From NCBI RefSeq assembly GCF_032362555.1, contig NC_083532.1, positions 1,749,001-1,813,000 of the forward strand: a DNA stretch of 64,000 nucleotides, written 5' to 3'. This document shows, one piece after another, positions 1 through 26,627 of this stretch; the first letter of the stretch is position 1, and each line of letters opens with the position of its first letter. The notes below the pieces were generated by a model. That model was not told the origin of the DNA and did not search any database. It saw nothing but the letters and a program-made list of their open reading frames with translations. The stretch comes from Amyelois transitella. Lineage: Eukaryota > Arthropoda > Insecta > Lepidoptera > Pyralidae. The translations under genes and the position numbers were made by a program.

Positions 1-146
1 TATTCAACGTATAAATTCAGAAAATCTAACAATAAAAATATTTTTTTGACATATCCCACTATTGTCCCACTAACAAAACCATGGCAACCGTTGCTATGGC
101 GTCTAGCAAGAAGGTTGCCTACAGCCGGGAACCACACGGCACCAAA
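1..146 (+). repeat. ATGGCAACC repeat fragment with TATG-SINE head
   Basis: The words ATGGCAACCGTTGCTATGGC and AAGAAGGTTGCCTACA recur around 18840-18885 and, more weakly, at 11997-12035, so this is a dispersed repeat. It ends at about 126-146 in a reversed GCCGTGTGGTTCCCGGCACC head, the 5' end of the TATG-SINE/LINE. No coding potential seen. Confidence 0.5.
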
Positions 147-397
147 ATGGAAGTAAAATGCTTACAATACGTGTAGGTACCTACGTTGTTATTGTGTCAT
201 TCGTGTGACCTCATTTTGGTGCTGATATGATGTTGACCAACTTGCAAGCCGTTACTCTCCAATCGCCCGTGGTAGAAAGAGAAAGGTGCTGGTATATAAG
301 GAAGTCGTAGTTGTATCTTCTATTAATAGCTTCGCGGTTAGGTACAGTCAATACAATCAAATTTTTTGATTGAGTTATCAACATTAAAATATGATTG
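147..397. other. Unassigned non-coding stretch
   Basis: No ORF or recognised repeat. There is a TATATAAGG word at about 293-301 followed by GTAGTTGTATC, which resembles an insect core promoter or an LTR promoter, but no LTR pair or downstream gene was found. Confidence 0.3.
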
Positions 398-663
398 ATA
401 GCTGTGCCCGCAACTCCGTTCGCGTGGAATAGTTTTTTTGGGCATCATTGAAGCCCTTAAGGGTGAATAATTTTTACGTGTTTTTCACATTTTCCATTTT
501 TTCTTTGCTCCTTATAGTTGCAGCATGATGTTATATAGCTTAAAGCCTTCCTCGATAAATGGTCTATTCAACACAAAAATATTTTTCAATTCGAACCAGT
601 AGTTCCTGAAATTAGCTCGTCCAAACAAACAAACTCTTCAGCTTTATAATATTAGTATATATG
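398..663 (-). mobile_element. Helitron-like non-autonomous element
   Basis: Read on the minus strand it begins near ATACTAATATTATAAAGCTG, continues with AAGAGTTTGTTTGTTTG and ends in a GCGGGCACAGCT-type 3' end, the layout of the very common lepidopteran Helitron-like elements. Sequences sharing its 5' part occur at 17265-17325, 43357-43480 and 46440-46500. No protein is encoded. Confidence 0.55.
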
Positions 664-676
664 TCTTATAATCGAA

Positions 677-875
677 TGGAATAGATTTATTATCAAAATT
701 GGATACAAGGTATCACTTATTGACGTCACATCACTTAAATCTAATTATAACTACAACCGCCTCCAAAGCGCATGTGTAGAAGAAGCGGCGGAACAAACTA
801 CACTGCAACATTGTCACCGGACGTCAATTTACAAATATAGATCTCTTAAATCTAAATCGTGGACGAATGCACATT
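677..875 (+). repeat. GACGTC repeat copy
   Basis: Contains TTGGATACAAGGTATCACTT, GACGTCACATCACTTAAATC and AAAGCGCATGTGTAGAAGAA. Related copies lie at 15940-16045, 17327-17465 and 46123-46230 on plus, and at 12345-12400 and 23045-23232 on minus. Short, non-coding and SINE-sized; no tRNA promoter box was recognised. Confidence 0.6.
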
Positions 876-1109
876 GTTTACATTAAAAAACATGAATGAA
901 TGTAAGACTTGATTTCAATACGAATATTTCGTCAAATAAATAAAGATAACACACAAGCATTTAAGAGGCCATTATGTATTATGTCAAGCTTGGGCCACAC
1001 ATGTTTATCATTATTATAATCCTCGGTGCTGTAATAGGCTCTCCTAAATAAATAAATCTACGTACCTAAAGTTAATTATTTGACTAACAAAAGAGAGCTT
1101 TCGGCGCCG

Positions 1110-1375
1110 CCTCCCGCGTACATACATAAAATCACGCCTCTTTCCCGGAGGGGTAGGCAGAGACTACATCTTTCCACTTGCCACGGATCTCTGCATACTT
1201 CCTTCGCTTCATCCACATTCATAACTCTCTTTATGCAAGCTTCTTCCTCCTGGGACAAAGGAAATATCCTTTCTGTTCCTGTGGGAATTTCTTAATGCAG
1301 CCTCAGACCGTATAAATCCGAAAGTAGGTTTATTTGCATGTTATAGCAGGAACCACACAGCACTGCCGGGAACCA
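1110..1375 (-). mobile_element. RTE LINE remnant, internally deleted
   Basis: The segment 1110-1260 matches the extreme 3' end of the full-length LINE: minus-strand translation reads CIKRVMNVDEAKEVCRD, as in the C-terminus of the 1036-aa ORF. At 1345-1375 there is a doubled reversed GTGCCGTGTGGTTCCC head as at the 5' end of the copy at 61.3 kb. Everything between is missing, so this is a dead fragment. Confidence 0.6.
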
Positions 1376-1564
1376 CATGCAACTAACTGACTAAATGTTG
1401 AAGTATGGCCTGGTAAAATTACAGATAAGGACTCACAGATCAAGAACCTTGGCAGATTTGAATTTGACAACACACAGGCTATGTTGTGGCATTAGGCACA
1501 GGTAGGCAAAGAAAATTGTCAGATATAATAAGTACAACAGGTTTCTTGGAGGCCTGTTTATTGG

Positions 1565-2390
1565 TTAAACTCTTGAAACGGGCCACCGCCGGAGAGGGGT
1601 GGGGAGGGGGCAGGGGGATGGGGGAGGGGTTAACACCCCCCCTCCCGTGACCCCCCCTTGCCGGAAGCCTATAGTTTTTTTTTTACGAATTTTTAAAAAT
1701 TTTCATATAAAAAGTGTGCTAAAGGTCATTAACCGCCAGATGGGCAAGGGGGGGGAAAGTCAGAAGGGATGAAAGGGGTGAAGGTGAGTTAAACCTAACC
1801 TAACCTATACGTACTGTCTATTATACTTTTTTACTCAGTTTGAACGCTCCGCTCGCTTCGCTCGCTCCGCTTTGGTGGTTTACACCAACCTAACCTAACC
1901 TAACCAAACCGAGTTTGATTTGTGATTAATTTGTTTCTTTTCATCCCCGACCCCCCCGTGCGGAGGGGCTGCGCCCCCCTGCACCCCCTGCTGTCCGTTT
2001 ACCGACAGCTACTTTCGAAGTCAGTAGATAAGATGACAGTAGCACATAACCAAAACGGCGGATTGCATTCTGTTCATAGTTTGTGTCTTTTTTGTTTTTA
2101 CTTTTAAGCAAAGTTTTTGACTATATTTTTAGTGCTAAAATATATTAATTAATGTGTTGTACATGTTTAATGGACAAACTAATTATTTAATACTAAATTA
2201 ACACAGTTTACAATGACAAACCGAAAATATTGCATTGTTTAGTGCAATTTTTAAGATTTTCAAAAATTCGTATAAAAAAAAGGGGGGGCTTCCGGCAAAA
2301 AAAAATACTTGGGGGGGGTCATACAAACCCTCCCCCACCCTCCCCACCCCCTCCCCAACTTCTCTGGCGGTGGCCCGTTTTAAGAGTTGA
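1565..2390. mobile_element. DNA transposon-like element with TIRs and CCTAA arrays
   Basis: Both ends carry AACTCTT(G/A)AAACGGGCCACCGCC in inverted orientation (1568 onward and ending at 2388), followed by G-rich tracts. The 13 bp outside each end are near-identical (GCCTGTTTATTGG at 1552-1564 and GCCTGTGTATTGG at 2391-2403), consistent with a target-site duplication. The interior has CCTAA arrays at about 1794-1806 and 1889-1903, the lepidopteran telomere unit. No transposase; superfamily not recognised. Confidence 0.5.
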
Positions 2391-2403
2391 GCCTGTGTAT
2401 TGG

Positions 2404-2919
2404 AAGAGCACAATCATGGAGACTGATTTTTTACAAATAACAATTATTTATGTAATTTGTCAATTATAAGTAATCATAGATTTTGAATTTGAAAGAAACA
2501 ATTGGATACAGGCCACTGCCATAAATATATTTGGAGGAGCCTTTATCAAGAAGAATTTATTGTTGTTGGTTGAGGTGATATCCATGATAACGATATTGAA
2601 TGTTTCTATTATTCTTCAGAGGCAATTAAACAGTTATTAACATCCTTCCAATACTAAGCAATACTAAAAGAAAAAATATGGCCTCAATAAAATAAACACT
2701 TATGAAAAAATCATGTTCCTAAAGACTGGGATTCAAAAAGTAAATAAAAGTGGTCAATGCAATCCTATATTTATGGGTCAGTGCAACCAAATGTGAAATG
2801 AGGTTTGATGGTGCTTCTGGTATCATTAAAAGCAAATTATTTACGTAACTAAACTAGCAATAGTCTTTGCACTGTTGTGTTTCAAAATGTTGTAAAGAGA
2901 AAGACTTGACAAAACTTAC
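2404..2919. other. Intronic or intergenic AT-rich stretch
   Basis: No ORF, repeat family or RNA gene was recognised. If the ACBD-like exon at 2920-2980 is real this is the start of its first intron, because no second exon with a continuing acyl-CoA-binding motif was found to its left within the window. Confidence 0.3.
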
Positions 2920-2980
2920 CGCTTTTCGGCAAACTTCTTATTACGTTTACAGCAGCGTTGAATTTCTCCTCCAAAGACAT
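2920..2980 (-). CDS. First coding exon of an acyl-CoA-binding domain protein (ACBD4/5-like), partial
   Basis: The minus strand encodes MSLEEKFNAAVNVIRSLPKS plus one base of a further codon (Gly), then a consensus GTAAGT donor at 2919-2914. The motif F-x-A-A-V-x-V-I-(R/Q)-S-L-P-K-S/N-G is the N-terminal helix of the acyl-CoA-binding domain in the ACBD4/ACBD5 group, whose members bind long-chain acyl-CoA and, in ACBD5, tether peroxisomes. The start ATG has an A-rich leader and in-frame upstream sequence shows no longer extension. The remaining exons, with the YKQAT-type ligand-binding helix, are not visible and should lie left of the window. A single 61-nt exon makes the call tentative, but the donor, phase and motif agree. 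Confidence 0.6.
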
Positions 2981-3109
2981 TTTAGCACAAACAAAAACAG
3001 ACACAGAACTGTAAATAAATTAGATAAAACATCCATGCACTTTGGACCTCGCTGTTTTGTATAATAATTCACATCACAAATTCATTGATACACTCTTTAA
3101 ACAACAACA

Positions 3110-3905
3110 CAATTAAAACCTTCTTCGCGACGCGCTGAATTGTGATAATGACGAATTAAAATTGATAATAATTCGTAGTGAATCGTGGACGAAAACGATA
3201 CGGATCCAACAAAAAGTGAATGAATTGACATAAACATGACAGCAAATCAGATGACATGTCCATGATGACAGCTGGAAAAAATAGTGATGCCGTGTGTATG
3301 CACATAATTTGCAACACCGATTAATAATATAACTTAATAGGAAATAATTCCAGTTCATATATCAATTTAGACATTAGGTAATCTCTACTGGGTGTAACTG
3401 GGAATGCGCAAAGATGAGAGAGGGGGAATCTGACTTAGGACTTTGTCGACTCACTAAATCTCAATGTTGAGGTACTGATTCCTCTCAAAGCATATCGACT
3501 TCCGCTCACAGACGATACAGCGAAATTAATAGACTATATTTAGTTGAAGCGATTCTGCTTTGAGCAAATAGAATGAATTCGATAATATATACCTAATTAT
3601 TATTTTTAATTCAGCATGGTAACTGCACTAAGGTGGTCAGAGTTGCCAGTAAAAATAAGTTTTGTTCTACTACCGTAGTACAAACTTTTACTTCAATGCT
3701 GATCAACTTATTGTGTCGGGGTTAAAAAGGTATTGGCAAAGATTATTTCCAGGATAATTTGACGTAATCTTCCACTCTAATTCTGCATCAAAGATTTTTT
3801 AGAAATCGGCCAGTGCTGTAAGCTTTTAGCTTGTGACATTGAGATCCAGACTTAATGATACTCAAATCTTTAGAATCTTGAACATACTTTGGACTAGATG
3901 AATCT
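3110..3905. other. Intergenic region between the ACBD-like promoter and the NAC alpha 3' end
   Basis: No gene or known repeat recognised. The left part should hold the ACBD-like promoter, because transcription leaves leftwards from about 3.0 kb. Confidence 0.3.
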
Positions 3906-3912
3906 ATCGCAA

Positions 3913-3918
3913 GTATTT
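3913..3918 (-). terminator. Candidate polyadenylation signal of NAC alpha
   Basis: TTTATT on the plus strand reads AATAAA on the minus strand, about 185 bp beyond the NAC alpha stop codon at 4100-4102. It is the first good hexamer in the 3' flank after the terminal exon. Confidence 0.4.
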
Positions 3919-4099
3919 ATTAGACTAGATTACTTTGTACAGAAGTAGTATAGTAGGGATAAGTATATTAAATAAAACAAACATGACAATTAATGTAATG
4001 TAATGAAGTAAATAATTCTATATACACTCCGTACACCAGGCGCAGGAGATGTAGACATTAGTCTCTTTAACGCGAACTTAAAGCTATACTTGTGACTGC

Positions 4100-6766
<2,667 letters not shown>

Positions 6767-7608
6767 TTTGTCTGTTCTGTTGGTTTTTATGGTGACTAGG
6801 AATTCCTGGATAAAAAGGTTTTAATGTCACTAAAAATTTTAAATAACGATAAATGATTTACGTTTATACTAGTATTATTTAGTTTTTATTCACTCAGTTT
6901 GATGCTAGCCTCAGGAAATCCCAGAGCTTAGTATATGGCTAGTTGTATTGTACCTACTTCAGACAAGATTTTATTGATAGGTTTAAATTAAGATTGCTCT
7001 ATTTTTACAATGTCGCTGGTTGATTTTGAAATCATTCAATCACTTACTTTTTCATTTGACACAAAATTACACTTATAACAATGAAATAATTATACAGATG
7101 GGTCAGTTTCGGAAAGTACCTACTATGATCTAGAAAACTAGGTATGTGCATCAAGGCTGGAACGCAATACGCATGTTTAAAATGCACCTATCAGGAAATT
7201 GCAGGGATACGGATCAATAAGCAGTGCATGAGTATGTACTATGTTATTATTTGTTTGATATAAATCATAGGTGCTCACAAAATATAGGTAGGTACGGACA
7301 AAAGAGCGCACCAAATTGGAACCTAAATTTACTTATTAGTTTAGTATACAAATCATGGGGAAATAAAGACTGAGTCTTAAAGTTGATAAAAGCATTCCTA
7401 TTATTCATTTAATATCACGAAAAAAACACGTTCATAGAAAAGAAATAAAAATTTCAGCGGCATAAAAGCGGGCGCGGGTTTCTATCACTGTTTACAAAAC
7501 GTATGAAAATAATATACAAGAAAAGACCAGAATAAGCATTCAAATCACAGAAATAAATGTAGGACCACTACTGTAACAGGATTTGTTTAATATTTTTAGA
7601 TTTATTAC

Positions 7609-7675
7609 CTTGTATTTACAGAAAAATCACTAATAAGATTCACAAGGAATTCGACTTTTTGACAGAAGGAAAAGA
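7609..7675 (-). promoter_or_regulatory. NAC alpha leader exon with TOP-type start
   Basis: On the minus strand a pyrimidine start TCTTTTCCTTCTGTC begins at about 7675 and the leader ends in ACAAG followed by a GTAATA donor at 7608. The TCT/TOP initiator is characteristic of translation-machinery genes in animals, and NAC subunits are established TOP mRNAs. The transcription start is inferred, not measured. Confidence 0.55.
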
Positions 7676-7944
7676 CTGGTTGGTGTTGCCAAAAATAAAA
7701 AACACAAACACAAACGCGTGGTGTATTCTGAACTAAGTGGTTAGTTGTAGAAGTAAACGAGGCATAGCTTTGACAATTTTTATCGTCTTCATATGTCAAT
7801 GTCATATCAAAGACTGTCAGTTCAATTGCTTTTTTGTCAAATAAAATGTCAATTTGACAAAAAGGTTGCATTTTGTTTTGTTTCGGATTTTTGATTCAAA
7901 AATCCATTTTCATCTTACTTTCGTGAAGTGTTAAATTTGTGAAA
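7676..7944. promoter_or_regulatory. Shared divergent promoter of NAC alpha and CCT5
   Basis: About 270 bp separates the inferred NAC alpha start from the CCT5 ATG. The stretch has repeated TGTCAATTTGACA/TGACA-type words and no TATA box is obvious for either gene. A head-to-head pair of co-translational and post-translational folding factors suggests co-regulation, but this is inference. Confidence 0.45.
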
Positions 7945-21230
<13,286 letters not shown>

Positions 21231-21831
21231 TTTGTGAAGTGAAATAATTGATTTACAAAGTGTTTTGTATAATGTACATGGTGGATTTTTTAACATCAGC
21301 CGAAGAATGTCAGTGAATTTAGTTGAGGATTTGATCATTGAATGAAATTTTAAGTTAATTGTGAAAAATGTTGTTTAGTACGTCAAGATGATGTAGCAGT
21401 TTGATCACCATGTTTTTTTAAAACCAGTTTGAACTTGTCAGAATGACTTTAGTTTATGGGATAACGGCTTTCGTTGCATAAGTCCATAGTATCGTAATTT
21501 GTTAATTAATTAATGTACTGCTTTAGTGAACAATTAAGCATTTACTTACATTATATCTACAATATCATTTGTCCATAGTCGAAGGAAAGATTTATTAAAA
21601 AGAATTAAAAAGACATTTAGAATGAGAATTAATTTGATTAATTAACTCATAATAATTAGCGCTCCCTACGATTATCATTCACAGGCCTGATCACTCAATG
21701 TTTTATCAATATTTTTGGGGTGACTTGAAATATCTTTGAAAAGTTGTCCAAATTTCACTCACAAACTTTGGCTGATCTTTAAAAATGCGCTTGATGTGGT
21801 GGGTTTGTGTTATGAGTTGAAGCTTTTGTTA

Positions 21832-21837
21832 AATAAA
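21832..21837 (+). terminator. Candidate polyadenylation signal of CCT5
   Basis: AATAAA about 600 bp after the stop codon, followed by a T-rich run. An earlier signal cannot be excluded. Confidence 0.4.
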
Positions 21838-21859
21838 GAACTTTTTTTTTGTTAATTAA

Positions 21860-22040
21860 TACATATCACGTCTTTGTCCCTGACGGGGTAGACTGGAGCA
21901 TTGGCGGATGCATGGTTTAATGATGGAATTGATATTCAGTAATATTTTCATTGCCTAAAAGAACTATTCCAACTGTGGCTTTACATACATACATATAATC
22001 TCGTCGCGGGATAGACAGAGCCGACAGTCTTGGTGCGGCT
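21860..22040 (-). mobile_element. TATG-SINE fragments, old
   Basis: Two reversed pieces: ATCACGTCTTTGTCCCTGAC at 21866, and ATACATATAATCTCGTCGCG to GACAGTCTTGG at 21985-22035. Confidence 0.5.
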
Positions 22041-22785
22041 TCATCAACTTGATTAATTAAAATTACTGTTCCCATGAGAATTTGCAATAAATATTTTTAA
22101 TAACTTACAACACAAACTCACTTTGATATGTGTATGTATATTTCTATAACACTAGTTAATAGTTTTATCTTATTGGCCTTTTTAAATAATAGACTGATGC
22201 GTTTAATTTTTTAAACCATAGACACCGCAAACCATTGGTTAACTTGTTGTACCACTATAAGAAATAAATAATTTTCAAATTTTACACAAACCTATGAGTT
22301 CAGTCCGCATAAATTATATTAACATAGATGAATAAATATGATTAGCTTGTAGAAGAGACGTTAATCGTATGGTACATACAAGCGACCCGACCCGGTCTCG
22401 CATGTCGTTTGAAAAATGATTTCCATAAACTTTCGGGAATAAATTGTCTATGTAAGAGTGAAAACTGCATCGAAATCCGTAGAATGGCGCAGGCGCAGGG
22501 CGTGTTTTCTCTCTTCAAACAGTAATTTATGCGGACAATTTTTATTTAAACGATAGTATTATGCATTTCGTCTCAATTACTTTAAGTAAGTTACTGTCTT
22601 GGCATTTTGTTGTACAATGATGATGCCTTATTGCACTAATAAATTAATGAGCTAATTTCGTTGGGTTTTATTTTTGAAATATTATACCTTATTTAAGGTT
22701 AAATTAGGTATAAAAATTGTACTTAAACATTGTGATGTATGATAATGGTTCTAATATAGAAATGCCATATTGTGTTTAAATTAAA
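22041..22785. other. Intergenic AT-rich stretch
   Basis: No gene, known repeat or RNA gene recognised between the CCT5 3' end and the LINE fragment. Confidence 0.4.
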
Positions 22786-22953
22786 GACGTCCTGGTAAAG
22801 GGTCAGGTCAATAGTACCCGAAACCGCCGAGCTTGCATGAAGAGAGATATAATGTGGATGAAGCGAAGGAAGTATGCAGAGATCGTGGCAAGTGGAAAGA
22901 GGTAGTCTCTGCCTACCCCTCCGGGAAAGAGGCGTGATTTTATGTATGTATGT
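22786..22953 (+). mobile_element. RTE LINE 3' fragment
   Basis: GACGTCCTGGTAAAGGGTCA through GGGAAAGAGGCGTGATTTTA and a TATGTATG tail, matching the C-terminal coding end and tail of the full-length LINE. Confidence 0.8.
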
Positions 22954-23044
22954 GTTTGAATTAATCTATAGGAATAAACCGTTATGAACTCATTAGTTAT
23001 AAACGTTTTGAAATCATTAGTTTTATACTCATTCACATAAATTT

Positions 23045-23232
23045 AATGTAGACCATGTGCATTCGTCCACGGTTAAGATTCGATATTTGTAAGTTGACGT
23101 CTGGTAAAAATGCTGCAGTGTTTGTTCCGCCGCTCCGTCTACACATGCGCTTTAGAAACGGTAGTAGATATTGTTAGATTTATGTGACGTCAACAAGTGA
23201 TACCTTGTGTCCAATTTTGAAAATAAATCTAT
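23045..23232 (-). repeat. GACGTC repeat copy
   Basis: A long reversed copy including AATGCTGCAGTGTTTGTTCC, TACACATGCGCTTTAGAAAC and AAGTGATACCTTGTGTCCAA. Confidence 0.65.
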
Positions 23233-23754
23233 GTCACGAGTCACGACACATTTACGCATGTAAATGTGCACTTGCCACTTCTATTTCTATACACATTCCT
23301 ATTATTCCAAATTCAATACCTACGTAGTGAAACTTATATTTTTAATTTTCTCTAGTTAAAAGTAGGTTCTATACCAAAGAGTATATACCTAAGTAATTAG
23401 TTCGTTGAACACATAGTTAGGCAAAAAACGCGTCTATGAGAACCATGGTTGGACAAGTGGGAGGGTTTGTCCGGCGAAAGACAAAAGAAACTGCAGAAAT
23501 TACGAATTGTCTATTTTATTTTTCTAATAACATGGTTCATATTCTTCTTCGTGTTTAACAATATCAGTATTTTCAATATCCTTATCATCTTCATTGACAG
23601 ATTGAGGTTGTTCAATGATTTGACCCTGGCACGGCTCTGTTACTTCCGTATCAATGGTTTTAGCGATTTTCCAAGACTCCGGTTTACCTACATGATCATT
23701 ACAAGAATTAGAGATAAAATGAGATGTTAAAAGGACTACATTTCGGACTTTTAT

Positions 23755-23910
23755 AACATAACATAAAAATCACGCCATTTTCCCGGAGGGGCAGGCAGAG
23801 ACTACATCTTTCCACTAGCCACGATCTCTGCATACTTCTTTCGCTTCATTCACATTCATAACTCTCTTAATGCAAGCTCGGTTTCGGGTACTCTTGACTT
23901 TTCAGGGTGC
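23755..23910 (-). mobile_element. RTE LINE 3' fragment
   Basis: Reversed LINE tail and C-terminal coding end (AATCACGCCATTTTCCCGGA; ATTCATAACTCTCTTAATGC). Confidence 0.75.
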
Positions 23911-24401
23911 AAATTCCCGTCTATGGTTGGAAAATTCGAACAATTGACACGATTTTGTTAGTCTCTTGTCCAATGCGACAAAATTGACCCACTTGTCTCA
24001 CCATGAGCTAGTGGGATAGACAGATCAATTCAGTCGTAAATGGGCTGTCAAAAAAACGAATGTTGGACAAGACATCGCAATTTTACATGGATAATTATAG
24101 TTATATGATTAGATAGGGGGGCTACCCTATGGACCTTTTGCCTTTTGTAATGTGTACATCTTATATGTTTGGGTAGTCACCAGGGGTAAAATTCTGTAAT
24201 AAAGAAACTCTTAGAGATATTTGAGTGGAACGTATAACTTTTTTGCGTGTTGCAGTCTTAGAGAAAACTCAAAAATTGATTTCTGCTGGAGTAATGCTCT
24301 TCCAGCAGTTTCTAACTAATAATCGGAGCAGTATTATGCATGGGCAGATATCCTTTGTACGTGGAATCTTTATACTACAAAACTACCACGTAATTTACCT
24401 A

Positions 24402-24629
24402 CTAACCCGTTTCGTAAATAAAACAAACCGACATAGCTAGGCCGGTCAAAGACGCAACCATCGTCGCGTGAAACAGCAGTCTGTCCCACCAACCCCCTTT
24501 CAAAAAAACGGGGTTCCCATCGTCAGCTTGCATATCTTCTTGTTTTTTTCTTAACTTTACCAAGCTTTTCGGCTTGGATTTGGTCGTATATGAACGCTTT
24601 AGGTATTTAACCGCATTAAGGATATGCAT
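24402..24629 (-). CDS. Cytochrome c oxidase subunit 7A-like, single exon
   Basis: Starting at the ATG at 24629 the product is 75 aa; an ORF upstream of it would need a TTG start. The first ~22 residues (MHILNAVKYLKRSYTTKSKP) are basic and Ser/Thr-rich as in a mitochondrial presequence. LVKLRKKQEDMQ, DDGNPVFLKGG and WDRLLFHATMVAS match the COX7A pattern of an amphipathic helix, then (D/N)G-x-P-(V/I)-x-LKGG, then one transmembrane helix near residues 50-70. COX7A sits at the COX dimer/supercomplex interface of the inner membrane. The second COX7A-like gene 1.5 kb away shares SLVKL, DGxP and LK(G/A)G. No intron is visible, so it could be a retrocopy or a tissue-specific paralogue as known for fly COX7A-like genes. 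Confidence 0.75.
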   Translation of the reverse strand: MHILNAVKYLKRSYTTKSKPKSLVKLRKKQEDMQADDGNPVFLKGGWWDRLLFHATMVASLTGLAMSVCFIYETG

Positions 24630-24852
24630 TTCAGGATTTTGAATGTTTGACAATAAATTTACAGTTTATTTTATTCAGGTTGGCTTTGATAAATCTAAAG
24701 TTTTGGTGTGTGAAGCCATGTGGGTGCTTACATTTTTTTTTTGGCTACGCTCATATGGGTCTTGTTAAAATTAACTGTAAATTTTTTGTCAAACAATAAA
24801 AATGATGGCCATAAAAAATTGAAATTATTATCATTACAGTGGTAAACAGTTG

Positions 24853-25113
24853 TGGCCGTGCCGTGTGGTTCCCGGCACCATTACAAAAAAGAATAGGACC
24901 ACTCCATCTCTTTCCCACGGATGTCGTAAAAGGCGACTAAGGGATAGGCTAATAAACTTGGGATTCCTCTTTTAGGCGATGGGCTAGCAACCTGTCACTA
25001 TTTGAATCTCAATTCTATCACTAAGCCAAACAGCTGAGCGTGGCCTATCAGACTTTTCAAGACTAGGCTCTGTCTTCCCCGCTAGGGATATAGACGTGAT
25101 CATATGTATGTAT
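24853..25113 (+). mobile_element. Full-length TATG-SINE with 12 bp TSD
   Basis: Flanked by GGTAAACAGTTG at 24841-24852 and 25114-25125. It has a complete head, body and TATG tail, plus a few extra bases (TGGCCG) ahead of the head. It lies just upstream of the first COX7A-like gene in transcription terms. Confidence 0.9.
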
Positions 25114-25391
25114 GGTAAACAGTTGGTGTTTGCATGCACGTAAGTATGTATGGTGACGGATGTGATGCTCTTATCGTAATAGCAAAAATTTTGCAAGGAA
25201 TCTTGCACATTCAAGCAGAGAAATTAACGATGGACGGAAGTCAGTCGGGAGTAGCTTTTTGTAAAAAACTGGCTCACTCACTTCAAAAGCGTGGGCGTAG
25301 ATGGACCCACAGAGTACATTTGTCGGATGCCGTTCTCCACTGCGCAGACGCAACAAGGAATTACACCAAATGATGGTGATTCGAGAAGACA

Positions 25392-25446
25392 GACCTTGTT
25401 TGGACATCATTTTGGCTTATTGCCAAAATGATGTCCAAACAAGGTC
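25392..25446. repeat. Perfect 25 bp inverted repeat, 5-nt loop
   Basis: The arm from GACCTTGTTTGGACATC to TTTTGGC (25392-25416) and its exact complement at 25422-25446, with loop TTATT. Either strand could fold into a short hairpin. Confidence 0.85.
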
Positions 25447-26147
25447 AAGTATAAATTCAAGACCAAAGATCGTGTGCCCGAAGGTTTGCCTCTATGTACC
25501 TAACATGTGTTCTAGGAGCATTTTTATCAAAATCGGTGCAGTTATCAAACTAATATCTCTAGTTCTTATGGTTGGATTTTTACAATACCTACTTCCTTAT
25601 TTATTAAATAAAATAACTATTTAGTTTACAGTTTTATTTCTCACAAAGATCTAGGACGATAGTGCTAGACTATTTAAAAATTTCAGTCACAATTAATTTA
25701 TGGCGATTACATATAGCACAAATATAACACCAAAATTTATTTATACTTCTGTAATAAAACATTTTTCTATCCTCATTGTTACATGACCTAATACAAAAAC
25801 TCATGTTATACGGCGCCTCATCAGGACCTCAAAGCATTTTCTCACGTCTAGCCAACTTGCAGCTGAATTTTAGTTGGTTACTTATTAATATTTATTATTT
25901 ACTAATTTATGTACACAAAAAATCGAGAATGATAAACAAATTACATTAATAAAGGTAATTTATTTATAATTTTATAATTACATATAATTGTAAATTACAT
26001 TAATTTAATATTGTGAAGATTATAGGTCGTCCAAAGAGTTAAACAAACGGCTAAGAAAAGGCCTATCATTGCGTATGTGAGTAGTCTAAGCCAAAACTGT
26101 TGCATGTACTACAAAAAAAAAAAAAAAAAGAAATTTGACACTCGGAA
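25447..26147. other. Non-coding stretch between the COX7A-like genes
   Basis: AT-rich, with an A-run of 17-18 at about 26111-26128. No gene recognised. Because the A-run lies on the plus strand downstream of a minus-strand gene it is not a retrocopy tail for that gene. Confidence 0.4.
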
Positions 26148-26450
26148 CTAACAAGTGTCCTTCTTCCAAGACGCCGGCTTAGCGTGGTCGTAAAGAAGCA
26201 CAAGCACGTTGAAAACGCCGACATAACACAGAATAATTGTCGAGCTGTACAAAACTCTGTCGAGAAAACCAGCTTTCAGCCAAATCGGCCTTCCATCTTC
26301 GCACTGGAAGTCTTGTTGCAATTTTTTTAATTTGACCAAGCTGCGTGGTTGGTTTCTGACGACTGCGGTGGTTGACAAATTTCTCGGTTCTCCGAAAGTC
26401 ATCCTGGCGATGCGTGGGAACACGGGAACACGTAACATATATTGGAACAT
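26148..26450 (-). CDS. Cytochrome c oxidase subunit 7A-like, second copy, single exon
   Basis: 100 aa from the ATG at 26450. There is a longer basic presequence (FPRIARMTFGEPRN, LSTTAVVRNQPRS), then SLVKLKKLQQDFQ, EDGRPIWLKAGFLDRVLYSS and a hydrophobic helix (IILCYVGVFNVLVLLYD), the COX7A order. It differs from the 24.4 kb copy in most non-motif positions, so the pair is old or fast evolving. No intron. Either this one or neither may be the ubiquitous isoform; expression data would be needed to tell. Confidence 0.78.
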   Translation of the reverse strand: MFQYMLRVPVFPRIARMTFGEPRNLSTTAVVRNQPRSLVKLKKLQQDFQCEDGRPIWLKAGFLDRVLYSSTIILCYVGVFNVLVLLYDHAKPASWKKDTC

Positions 26451-26627
26451 AGCTAATAATTTACAATAAGTTAGTTTTTCGGTTGCTTGACGTCTGCTAT
26501 CGAGTTCGACGACGTGACGTTGTCATTTTTTTTTCTTGTTTTACAGTGTGCCAGTCTTCTTTTTTATCATAGAATCTTAGAGTATTTATTTCACTAAAAC
26601 ATGGTGGTGACAAAAATGATTTGATAT

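Noticed and set aside
293-345. LTR retrotransposon promoter from a TATATAAGG word
   Set aside because: No paired LTR, primer-binding site or gag-pol frame found in the window.
7605-7871. 88-codon minus-strand frame upstream of NAC alpha
   Set aside because: Covers the leader exon and promoter; no family motif and a non-coding explanation exists.
23424-23730. Open frames starting near ATGAGAACCATGGTTGG and ATGGACAAGTGGGAG
   Set aside because: Short, no motif, hydrophobic AT-driven composition; not enough for a gene call.
25134-25624. Two open frames of 79 and 107 codons around the 25 bp hairpin
   Set aside because: No motif or homologue recognised, hairpin lies inside, no splice logic; most likely chance.
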